Positions 1 through 10,737 of a stretch of 64,000 nucleotides of DNA are shown one piece after another. How positions within the stretch are numbered: position 1 is the first letter of the stretch; each line of letters opens with the position of its first letter. Origin of the DNA: Rhodospirillaceae bacterium (GTDB lineage Bacteria > Pseudomonadota > Alphaproteobacteria > Rhodospirillales > Casp-alpha2); the NCBI GenBank assembly GCA_016845145.1, contig JAERTE010000123.1, positions 1 to 64,000 on the forward strand, in the 5' to 3' direction. The notes below the pieces were generated by a model. It saw only the letters and a list, made by a program, of their open reading frames with translations. It searched no databases and was not told the origin of the DNA. Both the position numbers and the translations under genes were made by a program.

Positions 1-694
1 GCGTAGTGGCATCAATAGTGTGCGTTGCACCGAATGTACGTGCCGTCTCAAGCTTGTCGGGCGAGGTGTCGATGGCAATGACGTTCGTGGCACCTGAAAT
101 ACTTGCCGCCTGCACGCTGTTGAGACCGACACCGCCGGTGCCGATGACCACCACGTGGCTACCCACCTCGACCCCCGCCGTGTTGGTCACCGCGCCGAAC
201 CCGGTCAAGACGCCGCAGGCCAACAGGCTGGCGACATCGAGGGGAACGTCCTTGTCGATGGAAACGGCCTGCGAGGCGTGGACGAGCGTCTTCTCCGCGA
301 ACGCCCCGGTGCGCAAACCGTGGTGTAGGCGCGCGCCGTCCAGGTCGCTAAGCGGACTATGCTCATCAAGCGCGAAGGTGGTTTCACAGGCGACACTCGT
401 ACCCTGCTGGCAGTAGTGGCAATGGCCGCAAGACCTGATCAGCGTGACGACGGCGTGGTCACCGGGCTTAAGCGTCGTTACTCCATCGCCCACGGCCTCG
501 ACGATGCCCGCCGCTTCGTGCCCGAAAACAGCCGGTAAATCGCCACCCCAGGCACCGTCCATGAACATGATGTCTGAGTGGCAGATAGCGCAGGCTGCGA
601 GCTTGACCAAGACTTCGCCGGGATCGGGCGGCGCCAGAGAGACATCTTCGATATGGAGAGGTTCTCCAAACGCGCGGCAGACAGCAGCTTTCAT
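1..694 (-). CDS. Zinc-dependent alcohol dehydrogenase, partial (3' end outside window)
   Basis: The N-terminal 231 residues of a medium-chain zinc alcohol dehydrogenase read leftward off the window edge. The start is the ATG at 692-694 (MKAAVCRAFGEP). Visible features are the catalytic zinc region CxICHSD followed by GHE, the structural zinc loop CGHCHYCQQG followed by a fourth Cys, and the Rossmann motif GTGGVGLNSVQ. This family oxidises alcohols or S-hydroxymethyl conjugates with NAD(P) in the cytosol. The arrangement resembles class III/Zn-ADH enzymes, but the substrate cannot be told. A short degenerate copy of the same N-terminus lies at 1350-1448, beyond a PAS-like gene. Confidence 0.9.
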   Translation of the reverse strand, partial: MKAAVCRAFGEPLHIEDVSLAPPDPGEVLVKLAACAICHSDIMFMDGAWGGDLPAVFGHEAAGIVEAVGDGVTTLKPGDHAVVTLIRSCGHCHYCQQGTSVACETTFALDEHSPLSDLDGARLHHGLRTGAFAEKTLVHASQAVSIDKDVPLDVASLLACGVLTGFGAVTNTAGVEVGSHVVVIGTGGVGLNSVQAASISGATNVIAIDTSPDKLETARTFGATHTIDATT

Positions 695-813
695 TGTTGG
701 ACTCCAATCGATATTCGGTCTTGAAACTCGAGCTGGTCGTCATATTGCTGTAAGTGTTTTTGGCCATGTTCCGGCGCATGAGTATGACGACGCCGACATG
801 GGATGAGAGGATC

Positions 814-1344
814 ATGAATACGGGTGCAAGTTTTCGTGGTGTGGACTCTGAGCCGGAAATCACGGCCCTTTGTGGCGGGGAATACACCATGAGAAAATTT
901 CCCATGCAGCCTGTGCCCGCAATTCCGTCGTTTCAATCGGTTCTGTCTTTGTGGGCGGGCAAAATCCACGACGGTCGGCCACCCGCATGGCATGATTTCG
1001 ATTTCGACGAATTGCTGCCTTGGGTTGGCAGCTTGTCGCGGTCCGTTTTCGACGGAGATCAGGATTTCGTTTTCCGGCTGTTTGGCGGCGAATACGTTTC
1101 GTTGTTCGGACGGGAACTGACCGGAAAGAAGCTTTGCGGCAATTTGGCGCCAGAATTGATCGAAGCAACCCAGACGCACCTTTTGGAGCTGATTTCGCGG
1201 CCCGCCATCGGCTGGACCACAGGATTCGTTCCGTTGCCGGCGCGCGAGCATGTCGAGTTCAATGTACTTGATCTGCCGCTGAGTGATCGATCCGGCGCAA
1301 CCGTATCCGAGTTTCTGCATGCTCTTGTCGTCAAAGCCGACTGA
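814..1344 (+). CDS. PAS-like (PAS_5-type) domain protein
   Basis: A 176-residue soluble protein. I chose the ATG at 814 because GAGAGG lies just upstream; in-frame ATGs from 754 would add 20 residues. The central part, with FDFDELLPWVGSLSRSVF, DFVFRLFGGEYVSLFGREL and a long helix ending in LL, fits the small PAS-type domains common in Rhodospirillales that start with a helix and then xxFRLxGT-like strands. No enzyme or output domain is attached, so it is either a ligand-sensing partner or an adaptor. It diverges from the alcohol dehydrogenase at 1-694. Family assignment is by pattern and is moderate. Confidence 0.65.
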   Translation: MNTGASFRGVDSEPEITALCGGEYTMRKFPMQPVPAIPSFQSVLSLWAGKIHDGRPPAWHDFDFDELLPWVGSLSRSVFDGDQDFVFRLFGGEYVSLFGRELTGKKLCGNLAPELIEATQTHLLELISRPAIGWTTGFVPLPAREHVEFNVLDLPLSDRSGATVSEFLHALVVKAD

Positions 1345-1349
1345 GGTCA

Positions 1350-1448
1350 TCAGATCTCACCATCCATCGAACACTTGCCAGGTGAGACAAGATTAGCCGT
1401 TTCAGCGAGATCCGGCTCTTTGAAGGCACGGCAGACAGCGATTTTCAA
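1350..1448 (-). pseudogene. Degenerate N-terminal fragment of an alcohol dehydrogenase
   Basis: A 32-codon frame starts at a TTG (1446-1448) preceded by a strong GAGGGAGGG ribosome-binding site and ends with TGA at 1350-1352. Its first residues, LKIAVCRAFKEPDL, match the start of the dehydrogenase at 1-694 (MKAAVCRAFGEPLH). After about 15 codons the match fades. This looks like the leftover 5' end, with its translation signal, of a duplicated or recombined dehydrogenase gene. It could still be translated into a short peptide. Confidence 0.5.
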
Positions 1449-1651
1449 TACAAACCCTCCCTCAACGACGAGCCAATCTTGCGCCCGTGGCCATGTGAAC
1501 GCAATGCCGCTTCGGTTCGGCACTCGTGCCCAAGAGTCGGTCTAATTCCGGCGTCGTGAAATAGACCTGGATCAATTCGAATTCCGGTGCGTGGTGATAC
1601 GCTTGAGGCTGGTGGAATCAAGAAGTTCCCGCCAATCCGGAGTACAAACAG

Positions 1652-3046
1652 ATGATGACAGAACGCACCCCCAACCGTTGGTTTGTCGTGCTTGGCGCGA
1701 TTCTCATTCAGCTCAGTCTTGGTGCGATCTACGCTTGGTCGGTGTTTACGCCGGCGCTCAAGGCGGCCGGCTGGAGCAAGTTCGATACCCAGGTCGTTTT
1801 CGCCGTCGGGCTGATCACCTTTGCGCTGATCATGGTGTTTGCGGGAAAGGCGATGGCCAAGTTGGGGCCGCGGATCTTGTCGGCCGTTGGCGGGGTGACG
1901 TTGGGCGTGGGCTATGGCTTGACCGGTTTGCTGGGGGCGACGGATTTCTGGATTGTCTGTGTCGGTGTCGGTGTCATCGGTGGCGCTGGTATCGGTTTGG
2001 CCTATGTGGTTCCGATCGCGGTGGGGATGCGATGGTTTCCCGATAAGAAAGGCATGATCACCGGCCTCGCCGTTGCCGGTTTCGGCTTCGGCGCTATGGG
2101 TTGGGTCAAGATAGCAGGTGCCTGGGGGCAGTTGCTTGATGTGTATGGATTGGCCGCGACTTTCATGGTTTATGGTGTCGCCTTTGCGTCCTTGACCCTG
2201 ATTGGCAGCCTGTGGATGCGCATGCCGCCGGAAGGTTGGCAACCGCAAGGATTTTCCCCCGAAGCGCCGGCGGCTGCCAAAGGACGGGACAATTTCACCG
2301 TCCCCGAGATGTTGCGTACGCCGCAGTTCTATCTGGTGTTTCTGACTTTCGCGGCGAGCGCCGGTGCGGGGCTCATGTCGATCGGGCTGATGAAGCTCTA
2401 TCCCATGGAGGCGCTGCAGGCTGCGGGGTATGGCGCACTGGAGGCGAGCGCCATCGCGGGAACCGCCATGGCAGTGTTCTTCAGTCTGGCCAACGGCATC
2501 GGGCGCATCGCGTGGGGCACGCTCAGTGACAAGATCGGCCGGCGCCGTTCGGTGATGATCATGACCGTGACGCAAGCGGCGTTTCTTTTCGCCTTCACAT
2601 CCATGGCCGGCAACGAGTACCTGTTGTACCTGGGCGCCATGTTGATCGGCTTCAATTTCGGCGGCAACTTTGCTTTGTTCCCGACCGTCACCGCCGACAT
2701 TTTCGGCAATGACAGGGTCGGCCAGAATTACCCATTTGTCTTTCTGTCTTATGGCGTCGGCGGCGTTGCCGGGCCGTTGCTGGGCGGCATGCTGGGCGAT
2801 ATGGGTAACTTCCCGTTGGCGTTCTCGATCTGCGCCGGTGCGTGCCTAGTGGGCGCGGCGTGCATGGCTTTGGTCTATCATCCGGATCACGACGAAGCTG
2901 TCCGGCCTGCCAGCGTACATGGGTTCATGCATCAAATGCATCTCGATCACCTGGAGGATGTCGCTGAATATGCGCTGCACCCGGACCATTTCAAGCGCGT
3001 CGTCGACCGCGATGACGACGACGGTAACGCCGGCAGGGCCGCATAA
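1652..3046 (+). CDS. MFS transporter, oxalate/formate antiporter (OFA) type
   Basis: A 464-residue major facilitator with about 12 membrane segments. The opening (RWFVVLGAILIQLSLGAIYAW) and the A-type loop (KIGRRRSVM) are typical of the OFA family of monocarboxylate or oxalate/formate exchangers. The substrate is not determined by sequence. An ATGATG gives two possible starts, 1652 or 1655. The C-terminal tail after the last membrane segment (from about residue 410) is unusual: it carries eight histidines plus an acidic run (DRDDDD), suggesting metal binding or a regulatory cytosolic tail. It ends 3 bp before the convergent thioesterase gene. Confidence 0.85.
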   Translation: MMTERTPNRWFVVLGAILIQLSLGAIYAWSVFTPALKAAGWSKFDTQVVFAVGLITFALIMVFAGKAMAKLGPRILSAVGGVTLGVGYGLTGLLGATDFWIVCVGVGVIGGAGIGLAYVVPIAVGMRWFPDKKGMITGLAVAGFGFGAMGWVKIAGAWGQLLDVYGLAATFMVYGVAFASLTLIGSLWMRMPPEGWQPQGFSPEAPAAAKGRDNFTVPEMLRTPQFYLVFLTFAASAGAGLMSIGLMKLYPMEALQAAGYGALEASAIAGTAMAVFFSLANGIGRIAWGTLSDKIGRRRSVMIMTVTQAAFLFAFTSMAGNEYLLYLGAMLIGFNFGGNFALFPTVTADIFGNDRVGQNYPFVFLSYGVGGVAGPLLGGMLGDMGNFPLAFSICAGACLVGAACMALVYHPDHDEAVRPASVHGFMHQMHLDHLEDVAEYALHPDHFKRVVDRDDDDGNAGRAA

Positions 3047-3049
3047 ACC

Positions 3050-3475
3050 CTATTTAGGCCACAAGACCATCTGCGTGCAGCGAAACCGTGCGATGGTTTT
3101 ACCGGTATCGACGTGGATCACGTCGGCGTCCCAGACCTGCGTGGTACGGCCCATGTGGTGCGGCGTGGCGATGCATCGGAGCGAGCCGATGGTCGCGGTG
3201 CCGAGGAAATTGGTTTTCAACTCAATCGTGGTGAAGGCCTCTGCACCGTCCGGCAGGTGCGCAAACGCGCCCATGCCGCAGGTGGTGTCTGCCAAGGCCA
3301 CCACCGAGCCGCCATGCAGATAGTGGTTCGGCGCCAAATGCCTGTGCGTCACCGGCATGCTCATTTCGACACGGCCTTCCGCGACCGCGACGACCTCCAT
3401 ATCCAATTCATCAACCAGCGTGCCCTGGGCCTTGGACATCAGTTGTTCGGGCGTGGGTAGGGACCGGTTGCTCAT
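3050..3475 (-). CDS. PaaI-family hotdog thioesterase
   Basis: A 141-residue single-hotdog protein. The helix motif HYLHGGSVVALADTTCGMGA (H54-G55-G56 and D63) is the PaaI/YdiI-type thioesterase signature, with Asp in place of the usual catalytic Glu, as in many PaaI members. Such enzymes hydrolyse acyl- or aroyl-CoA thioesters in the cytosol, usually as homotetramers. The start codon overlaps the stop of the upstream CDGSH gene by 4 bp, so the two are co-transcribed. The acyl group is unknown. Confidence 0.85.
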   Translation of the reverse strand: MSNRSLPTPEQLMSKAQGTLVDELDMEVVAVAEGRVEMSMPVTHRHLAPNHYLHGGSVVALADTTCGMGAFAHLPDGAEAFTTIELKTNFLGTATIGSLRCIATPHHMGRTTQVWDADVIHVDTGKTIARFRCTQMVLWPK

Positions 3476-3750
3476 GATTTCGAACCATCAATACTGGCGC
3501 GTTCTTCATCCGTAAGGAATGAGTGGCTGCCGTCGCAAAACGGCGGCGTTTGGGTCCGCTTGCACATGCAGAGCCATTTCTCGGCGCTCTCTTCGGGGAA
3601 GAATTTTACCTTCTTCATCGTCGTGCCACGGTGCGAGCCATCGCAGAACGGCTGTTTGTCCGAGCGCCCGCAGGCACACCAAGCGTAATTGCCGTCTTTT
3701 TCCAGCGTGACTTTGACAGGGCCGGTACCGGCGATCAGCGGTTTATCCAT
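3472..3750 (-). CDS. Tandem CDGSH iron-sulfur protein
   Basis: A 92-residue protein with two CDGSH-type [2Fe-2S] motifs: C25-x-C27 to C36-D-G-S-H40, and C61-x-C63 to C72-D-G-S-H76. Each provides the 3-Cys/1-His ligands of mitoNEET-like clusters. There is no signal peptide or membrane anchor, so it is probably a cytosolic electron-transfer or cluster-transfer protein. It is the first gene of a two-gene unit with the thioesterase (4-bp overlap). It is preceded by about 260 bp of AT-rich DNA that contains one copy of a 17-bp interspersed repeat. Confidence 0.88.
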   Translation of the reverse strand: MDKPLIAGTGPVKVTLEKDGNYAWCACGRSDKQPFCDGSHRGTTMKKVKFFPEESAEKWLCMCKRTQTPPFCDGSHSFLTDEERASIDGSKS

Positions 3751-3859
3751 GTGGGGGTATCCATTCCTTGTTTCCAGTCATCAGGTCCATCCCTTCGGGG
3801 GGGCATAAATTAAAAAACCGGAGTTGGAAGTCTATGTTAGTCATATGAACCCAAAAAAG

Positions 3860-3876
3860 TGACGGAACGAACCCAA
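3860..3876 (+). repeat. 17-bp interspersed intergenic repeat, copy 1
   Basis: TGACGGAACGAACCCAA occurs here, about 110 bp upstream of the CDGSH gene, and again at 47222-47238, both times in non-coding DNA and both preceded by a run of six or more A. The rest of the 3751-4008 gap is AT-rich and shows no gene. I see no clear terminator or named operator there. Confidence 0.55.
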
Positions 3877-4008
3877 TCTCAAAAACCTACCCACCGACGT
3901 GTATGGATGCGACTCTCGTTTTGAATAAACATAGGATAATATAGCTATTATTTAGGAATATGTCAATATTTTGTTAGCCATTTCCGAATTCATGCTGTTT
4001 CTGCCGCC

Positions 4009-4467
4009 CTAGAATTTCTTCTCGTTCCTCTCATGGACCATATCTCGAATCAACCGCTCGAGCAGGGCACCATGTCGGCCTAGGTGGAAAACATGCCGGT
4101 TCTCGCACGCAGCGCCGCATTTCCGGTTTTCATTGTATAGCAACCAGTAAATCTTCTGGTAGCCCGTGCCGATTTCGTCCAGATAGGTACGTAAATCAGC
4201 GGGTGACAAAATCGCGGGATCAATCATCGCCGCCGCTTGGTCCAGAACGATCTCTTCCAGGCAGCGGATTAACTTTTCCCCGCCGGCACGCATCTGCGTC
4301 GGGACGCCGGTGTCAAAATCTGGTTGGGACTTTACGACACATCCCTTGACCAATGCGTCTGCGCTGATGGGCTCGAACGTGGTTCCGTCGGCGGCAACGG
4401 CCCTCGGAAGCGCCCAATGGCTCAACGTGAAAAGGCTAAGTGCGAAGATAAGGGTTCTCTTGGCCAT
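4009..4467 (-). CDS. Secreted protein of unknown function
   Basis: A 152-residue protein starting at the ATG at 4465-4467 (MAKRTLIFALSLF). It has a classical signal peptide with cleavage expected after ALPRAVA-A. A GTG at 4491, inside the end of uvrA, would add 8 residues ahead of the signal and is less likely. The mature part has four cysteines (a single C in VKGCVV, one in IRCLEE, and the pair CGAAC), which could form periplasmic disulfides, and ends in a charged helix. I recognise no family. It sits directly downstream of uvrA on the same strand and may be read through from it. Confidence 0.6.
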   Translation of the reverse strand: MAKRTLIFALSLFTLSHWALPRAVAADGTTFEPISADALVKGCVVKSQPDFDTGVPTQMRAGGEKLIRCLEEIVLDQAAAMIDPAILSPADLRTYLDEIGTGYQKIYWLLYNENRKCGAACENRHVFHLGRHGALLERLIRDMVHERNEKKF

Positions 4468-4483
4468 GGGAGTTCTCGACAGA

Positions 4484-7396
<2,913 letters not shown>

Positions 7397-7589
7397 GGGA
7401 CAAACAGTGCCGTTTGGAGGTGACTAACAACCCACCAGAAATAATGGCACGGAGGGCAAACGTAAAGCGTCGAACAAAGGAAATCCGGGGAAATTCGCAT
7501 AATCCCGACCAATGTGGTACACTATAAGCAGTGTCCAGAGGTGCCTCTGAATCGTAACAGCCGCGCGGCTCAATTGATAGGAGGCTATC

Positions 7590-7694
7590 ATGACCCAAGA
7601 CGACAAGAAGGCCATGGTATGGACAGCAGGCTTTTTGGGAGCCGTTGTAGTGCTTTTCCTGATCGCCTATGCAACGGGAATGATCCCGCAGTAG
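7590..7694 (+). CDS. 34-residue single-pass membrane peptide
   Basis: A short frame starts at the ATG at 7590 behind a perfect AGGAGG (7579-7584) with a 5-nt spacer, and stops at TAG 7692-7694. The peptide begins MTQDDKKAMVW, then has one hydrophobic helix (about 18 residues, GFLGAVVVLFLIAYATG) and ends IPQ. It has its own factor-independent terminator (7765-7798), supporting a real monocistronic gene. No family is recognised. Candidate roles are a small regulator or subunit of a membrane complex. It is divergent from uvrA. Confidence 0.72.
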   Translation: MTQDDKKAMVWTAGFLGAVVVLFLIAYATGMIPQ

Positions 7695-7764
7695 GGGGCA
7701 GGCAAAGCAATCGGCCCATAAGCTCGCATATGCCAAAGGCAATTCGTTCCTAAGGAAGGTCCTT

Positions 7765-7798
7765 GCGCCGCTTCATCCGTTTGAGGCGGCGCTTTTTT
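7765..7798 (+). terminator. Factor-independent terminator
   Basis: Arms GCGCCGCTTCA (7765-7775) and TGAGGCGGCGC (7782-7792) form an 11-bp stem with one G-T wobble and a 6-nt loop, followed by six T (7793-7798). It terminates rightward transcription from the 34-residue membrane peptide gene and lies just before the end of the convergent stress-protein gene. Confidence 0.9.
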
Positions 7799-7801
7799 CG
7801 C

Positions 7802-8323
7802 TCAGCGCACGATCAGGCAGGCGCACTCGGACAATTGCGAGACCTTTTGCGAGACGCTGCCCATGAGCAGGCGTTTGAACGAGCTCAAACCGCGAGAGCC
7901 CAACACGATCAGGTTGGCGTTCTTGTCGCGAGCCGCGTCGACGATTTTACGAGCTGCATCGCCCTCGAGGGCGACACCATCGACGGTCTTGGCGCCGGCG
8001 TCCTTTGCGGCTTCAACGGCGCGCTCCAGCACTTTTTCTCCGATGGCTTCTATTACGGCGTGAGCGACGTGTTGCTGAGTCACATGAGCCGCGGACATAG
8101 CCATGCCCGGCACGTTATTGAACGCGACGCCTGCATCGGGGTGGACATCCACCAGATGCTCGATCTCCGCCATGCGTTGCAGCGATTCGGGCGGTGAGCC
8201 GTGCATCAGCACGTGAACGATGCTCAAATCGGCATCATACTTCTGCGACAGATCGGCGGCAGCCACGATAGCCCGGTTTCCGCATGACGATCCGTCCGTT
8301 GCGACGATGATTCTTTCATACAT
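7802..8323 (-). CDS. Universal stress protein (UspA family)
   Basis: A 173-residue UspA-fold protein. The ATG at 8323 (MYERIIVATDGSS) is preceded by GAGGAGAGG, so the in-frame upstream extension is rejected. The ATP-binding motif G-x2-G-x9-G-S is present as GSRG, LSSFKRLLM, GS, so it should be an ATP-binding type. Such proteins help survival under growth arrest and low oxygen. A TTGAT-N4-GTCAA box is centred 74 bp upstream of the start, implying FNR-like control (see 8391-8404). Confidence 0.9.
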   Translation of the reverse strand: MYERIIVATDGSSCGNRAIVAAADLSQKYDADLSIVHVLMHGSPPESLQRMAEIEHLVDVHPDAGVAFNNVPGMAMSAAHVTQQHVAHAVIEAIGEKVLERAVEAAKDAGAKTVDGVALEGDAARKIVDAARDKNANLIVLGSRGLSSFKRLLMGSVSQKVSQLSECACLIVR

Positions 8324-8390
8324 GACACCTCTCCTCTTGTCTTGCGGTATGGGCGATGGTTGATTGTCGCAAATGGCAGCATTGATTGCC

Positions 8391-8404
8391 TTGATCCACG
8401 TCAA
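8391..8404. promoter_or_regulatory. FNR/FixK-type box (TTGATCCACGTCAA)
   Basis: This matches the FNR consensus TTGAT-N4-ATCAA at 9 of 10 defined positions. It lies between the divergent stress-protein gene (start 8323) and the 73-residue gene at 8443, at distances suitable for activating the former. The site is seen directly; the regulator is inferred from the family consensus. Confidence 0.65.
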
Positions 8405-8442
8405 ATTTATGCCGCTGTGCGTAAAGTCTAGAGGATATCAAC

Positions 8443-8664
8443 ATGAGCGATACGGACGTCGATTTCGAGAAAGCCGATGTTATTTTGGCCGATGCATTGC
8501 AGCGCTTTCAAGCCGATGGCGTCAGTCCCTATGTCTATGGCATGGCGTTGATGGAGATCGGCATTGCAGCCCTGGTCAATGTCGGGGAGGACGCTGCATC
8601 CATCACCGAACAGGCGACCAACATCGCCGAACGCGTGGCACCTGCATTGCGCGGCCCCAGATAA
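8443..8664 (+). CDS. Small helical protein of unknown function
   Basis: A 73-residue acidic protein starting at the ATG at 8443 with AGAGGA upstream. It begins MSDTDVDFEKADVILADAL and is predicted to be almost entirely helical, without signal or membrane segments. The pattern (ADALQRFQADGVSPYVYGMALMEIG, then an amphipathic helix) resembles short helical proteins seen next to regulators in related bacteria, but I cannot name a family. It shares its upstream region and the FNR-type box with the stress protein. A 107-bp AT-rich stretch separates it from ssb. Confidence 0.65.
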   Translation: MSDTDVDFEKADVILADALQRFQADGVSPYVYGMALMEIGIAALVNVGEDAASITEQATNIAERVAPALRGPR

Positions 8665-8771
8665 TTATTTAAACTTATAAGAGAAATTCTTCTAAAACCA
8701 CATATAGGGACTCGCATCCCCCGGCGCTACGCTGTATGGTGCCGCCGCGTGATTTGAAAGGAAAGCAACCC

Positions 8772-9284
8772 ATGGCAGGTTCGGTGAATAAAGTCATTTT
8801 GGTCGGCAATCTGGGCCGCGACCCGGAAGTGCGTTACGCGCAGTCGGGTGCCAAGATCGTCAACTTGTCGGTGGCCACCTCTGAGTCCTGGAAGGACCGT
8901 GAATCGGGCGAGCGCCGCGAGAAAACCGAATGGCATCGGGTGGTCATTTTCAACGACCATCTGGCCAACATCGCCGAGCAATACCTGCGCAAGGGATCCA
9001 AGGTTTACCTGGAGGGTCAGCTGCAAACCCGCAAATGGACCGGCAACGACGGCATCGAAAAATACACCACCGAAGTGGTGCTGCAACGCTACCGTGGTGA
9101 ACTGACCATGCTCGACACCCGCTCGGGCGGTGGGGGCGGTGGTTACGATAACGCCGGTGGCGGCGGTGGCGGCGATTGGGGCCCGCCGAGCCAAGGCGGC
9201 GGCGGTGGTGATTTTGGCGGTAGCGGTGGCGGCGGCCAGTCAGGTCCCTCGGGCGGCGACCTCGACGATGAGATTCCGTTCTAG
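8772..9284 (+). CDS. ssb: Single-stranded DNA-binding protein
   Basis: A 170-residue SSB that coats ssDNA in replication, repair and recombination. The start is the ATG at 8772 ([21 protein letters not shown]), preceded by GAAAGGAAAG; an upstream in-frame ATG adds a non-conserved 12 residues. The OB fold covers residues 1-110, followed by a glycine-rich linker (about residues 118-160) and the conserved acidic tail DDEIPF that docks partner proteins. This is the usual length for alphaproteobacteria. It converges on the CBS-domain gene. Confidence 0.97.
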   Translation: MAGSVNKVILVGNLGRDPEVRYAQSGAKIVNLSVATSESWKDRESGERREKTEWHRVVIFNDHLANIAEQYLRKGSKVYLEGQLQTRKWTGNDGIEKYTTEVVLQRYRGELTMLDTRSGGGGGGYDNAGGGGGGDWGPPSQGGGGGDFGGSGGGGQSGPSGGDLDDEIPF

Positions 9285-9315
9285 CGCCAATCCGCTCACT
9301 CGATCCCGCTTGTAA

Positions 9316-9768
9316 TTAGTCGTTGCCCTGCTGGGCCATGGGCTGCATCAGGTAACCATTGATGATGTCAGACTGGGTCTTCAGTTCCTGCAGGCCACCC
9401 TTGACCACATCACCGATGCTGACGATGCCGACCAATTCGCCGTCGTCGATCACCGGCAAATGCCGCATACGACCGAACACCATTTTGACCATCAGTTCCG
9501 TAACCTGTTCGTCCGGCGCACATGTTTCGACGCCGGTCGTCATGATTTCGGAAACGGGTTTGTCAACAATGCCGGCGCCCTGGTTGGCGAGGCCATTGAC
9601 GATATCACGCTCACTGACAATTCCGGCGGGCTTGCTGTTGCCATCGGTAATGACGATGACGCCGATTTTCTTATCGGCCAGGGTTTCGACGATATCGCCG
9701 ATCAGGGTTGCTGGCGCTGCCGTTTCAACTGCGTTGCCTTTTTCGCCGAGAATTTCGATGACTTCCAT
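9316..9768 (-). CDS. Tandem CBS-domain protein
   Basis: A 150-residue protein made of two CBS domains (about residues 8-65 and 75-135), with the strand-helix motifs GVIVITDGNSKPAGIVSERD and HLPVIDDGELVGIVSIGDV. CBS pairs bind adenylates and act as energy or redox sensors; no effector domain is attached. It lies 39 bp downstream of ubiV on the same strand, so it may be the last gene of the ubiT-ubiU-ubiV unit and could report adenylate status in anaerobic growth. That link is inference from position. Confidence 0.88.
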   Translation of the reverse strand: MEVIEILGEKGNAVETAAPATLIGDIVETLADKKIGVIVITDGNSKPAGIVSERDIVNGLANQGAGIVDKPVSEIMTTGVETCAPDEQVTELMVKMVFGRMRHLPVIDDGELVGIVSIGDVVKGGLQELKTQSDIINGYLMQPMAQQGND

Positions 9769-9807
9769 GATTACTGTCTCCTTCGATCGGGGGCTCCTGG
9801 ATTGCGG

Positions 9808-10728
9808 CTATTCACCGCGCATGGTTCCGGCGGTGAAAGCGCGTCCTTCCAACGCATGGAAAAAGCCGTTGGAAAACGGCGTCTCGCCCGACAATTCCGC
9901 CAGCTTGGCGTCTGTATCTTCGACGCCGGTTCGGCCATCGAGCAAATCGCGGAATATCCGGGCAACGGCGACCATATCCATATGCTGAGGTGAAAGCCGC
10001 AAACCGCTGACTCCCATGGTCGCAAGGCTTTCCGCTTCCGCCGCCAGATTGAGATAGCTCAGGGACATCGTCTGGACGCCGTTGACGGCGAGGAACGGCT
10101 CACCGTCCAATGTCTCGACAGCCATGCCGTCGGGGTCCTCGGCGCAGACGTACTGGCAGCCGTCTTTGTGCAGATTGTGGGCGCGTGCGTGATAACAGCG
10201 CGCCGAGACGGCCAGCGGCACGCGGCCAAACGCTTGAACTTCGATGTCTGCAGCACCCGTTGCCGCCAGCACGGACACAGATGACGCCGGTAGTTCCGGC
10301 GGCAGGGTGACGCGCACCGCGCCGCGTCCGGCCAGAAATCCCAAGGTCCCTTCGTTATAGACGTTCATCATCGGGCCGACGTGGAACGTGCGTCCAGCCA
10401 GTTGGGCGACAGTGGAAATATCGTTGGCTTCGATCGTCATACCTTCCGTCGCCACATGGGCGGCTACCGTTTCGCGCTCTTTATCCGTCATGATAAGGCC
10501 GAGTGTCGCCAGCACGACTTCCTTGCCGCTGGCTTGAAGGCGCTCGATCACGTCGGGTAGCAAGCCGTCAAAAAACGGCAGGCGTTTGGCGCAAACGGTT
10601 TCGCCGACGACCACTGTATCGACGCATGCCTCGTCGGCAATGCGGGCATAAAAGTCCCGCCATTCATCGACCGGCCAGTTGAACAGCACCGGACCGAGAG
10701 TGAGGCGCATAGAATTCAGATCAATCAT
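9808..10728 (-). CDS. ubiV: O2-independent ubiquinone hydroxylation protein UbiV
   Basis: A 306-residue member of the U32 peptidase-like family. The four cysteines C46, C178, C191 and C195 (the last three in ARCYHARAHNLHKDGCQYVC) keep the spacing of the [4Fe-4S] ligands of E. coli UbiV. With UbiU it performs the ring hydroxylations of ubiquinone synthesis without oxygen. The start is ATG 10728; a second ATG six codons later (MRLTLGPVLFNW) is equally plausible. It lies 9 bp after ubiU and is FNR-linked through the box upstream of ubiT. Confidence 0.93.
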   Translation of the reverse strand: MIDLNSMRLTLGPVLFNWPVDEWRDFYARIADEACVDTVVVGETVCAKRLPFFDGLLPDVIERLQASGKEVVLATLGLIMTDKERETVAAHVATEGMTIEANDISTVAQLAGRTFHVGPMMNVYNEGTLGFLAGRGAVRVTLPPELPASSVSVLAATGAADIEVQAFGRVPLAVSARCYHARAHNLHKDGCQYVCAEDPDGMAVETLDGEPFLAVNGVQTMSLSYLNLAAEAESLATMGVSGLRLSPQHMDMVAVARIFRDLLDGRTGVEDTDAKLAELSGETPFSNGFFHALEGRAFTAGTMRGE

Positions 10729-10737
10729 GGCTCCGCC

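Noticed and set aside
1562..1575. TAGACCTGGATCAA as an FNR-type box before the MFS gene at 1652
   Set aside because: Only one half-site is good; the other half has two mismatches from consensus.
1445..2575. 376-codon frame antisense to the MFS gene
   Set aside because: Low-complexity, His/Arg-rich translation typical of antisense frames in GC-rich genes.
7397..7480. LexA (GTTC-N7-GTTC) box upstream of uvrA
   Set aside because: Only a single GTTC is present, without a correctly spaced partner.
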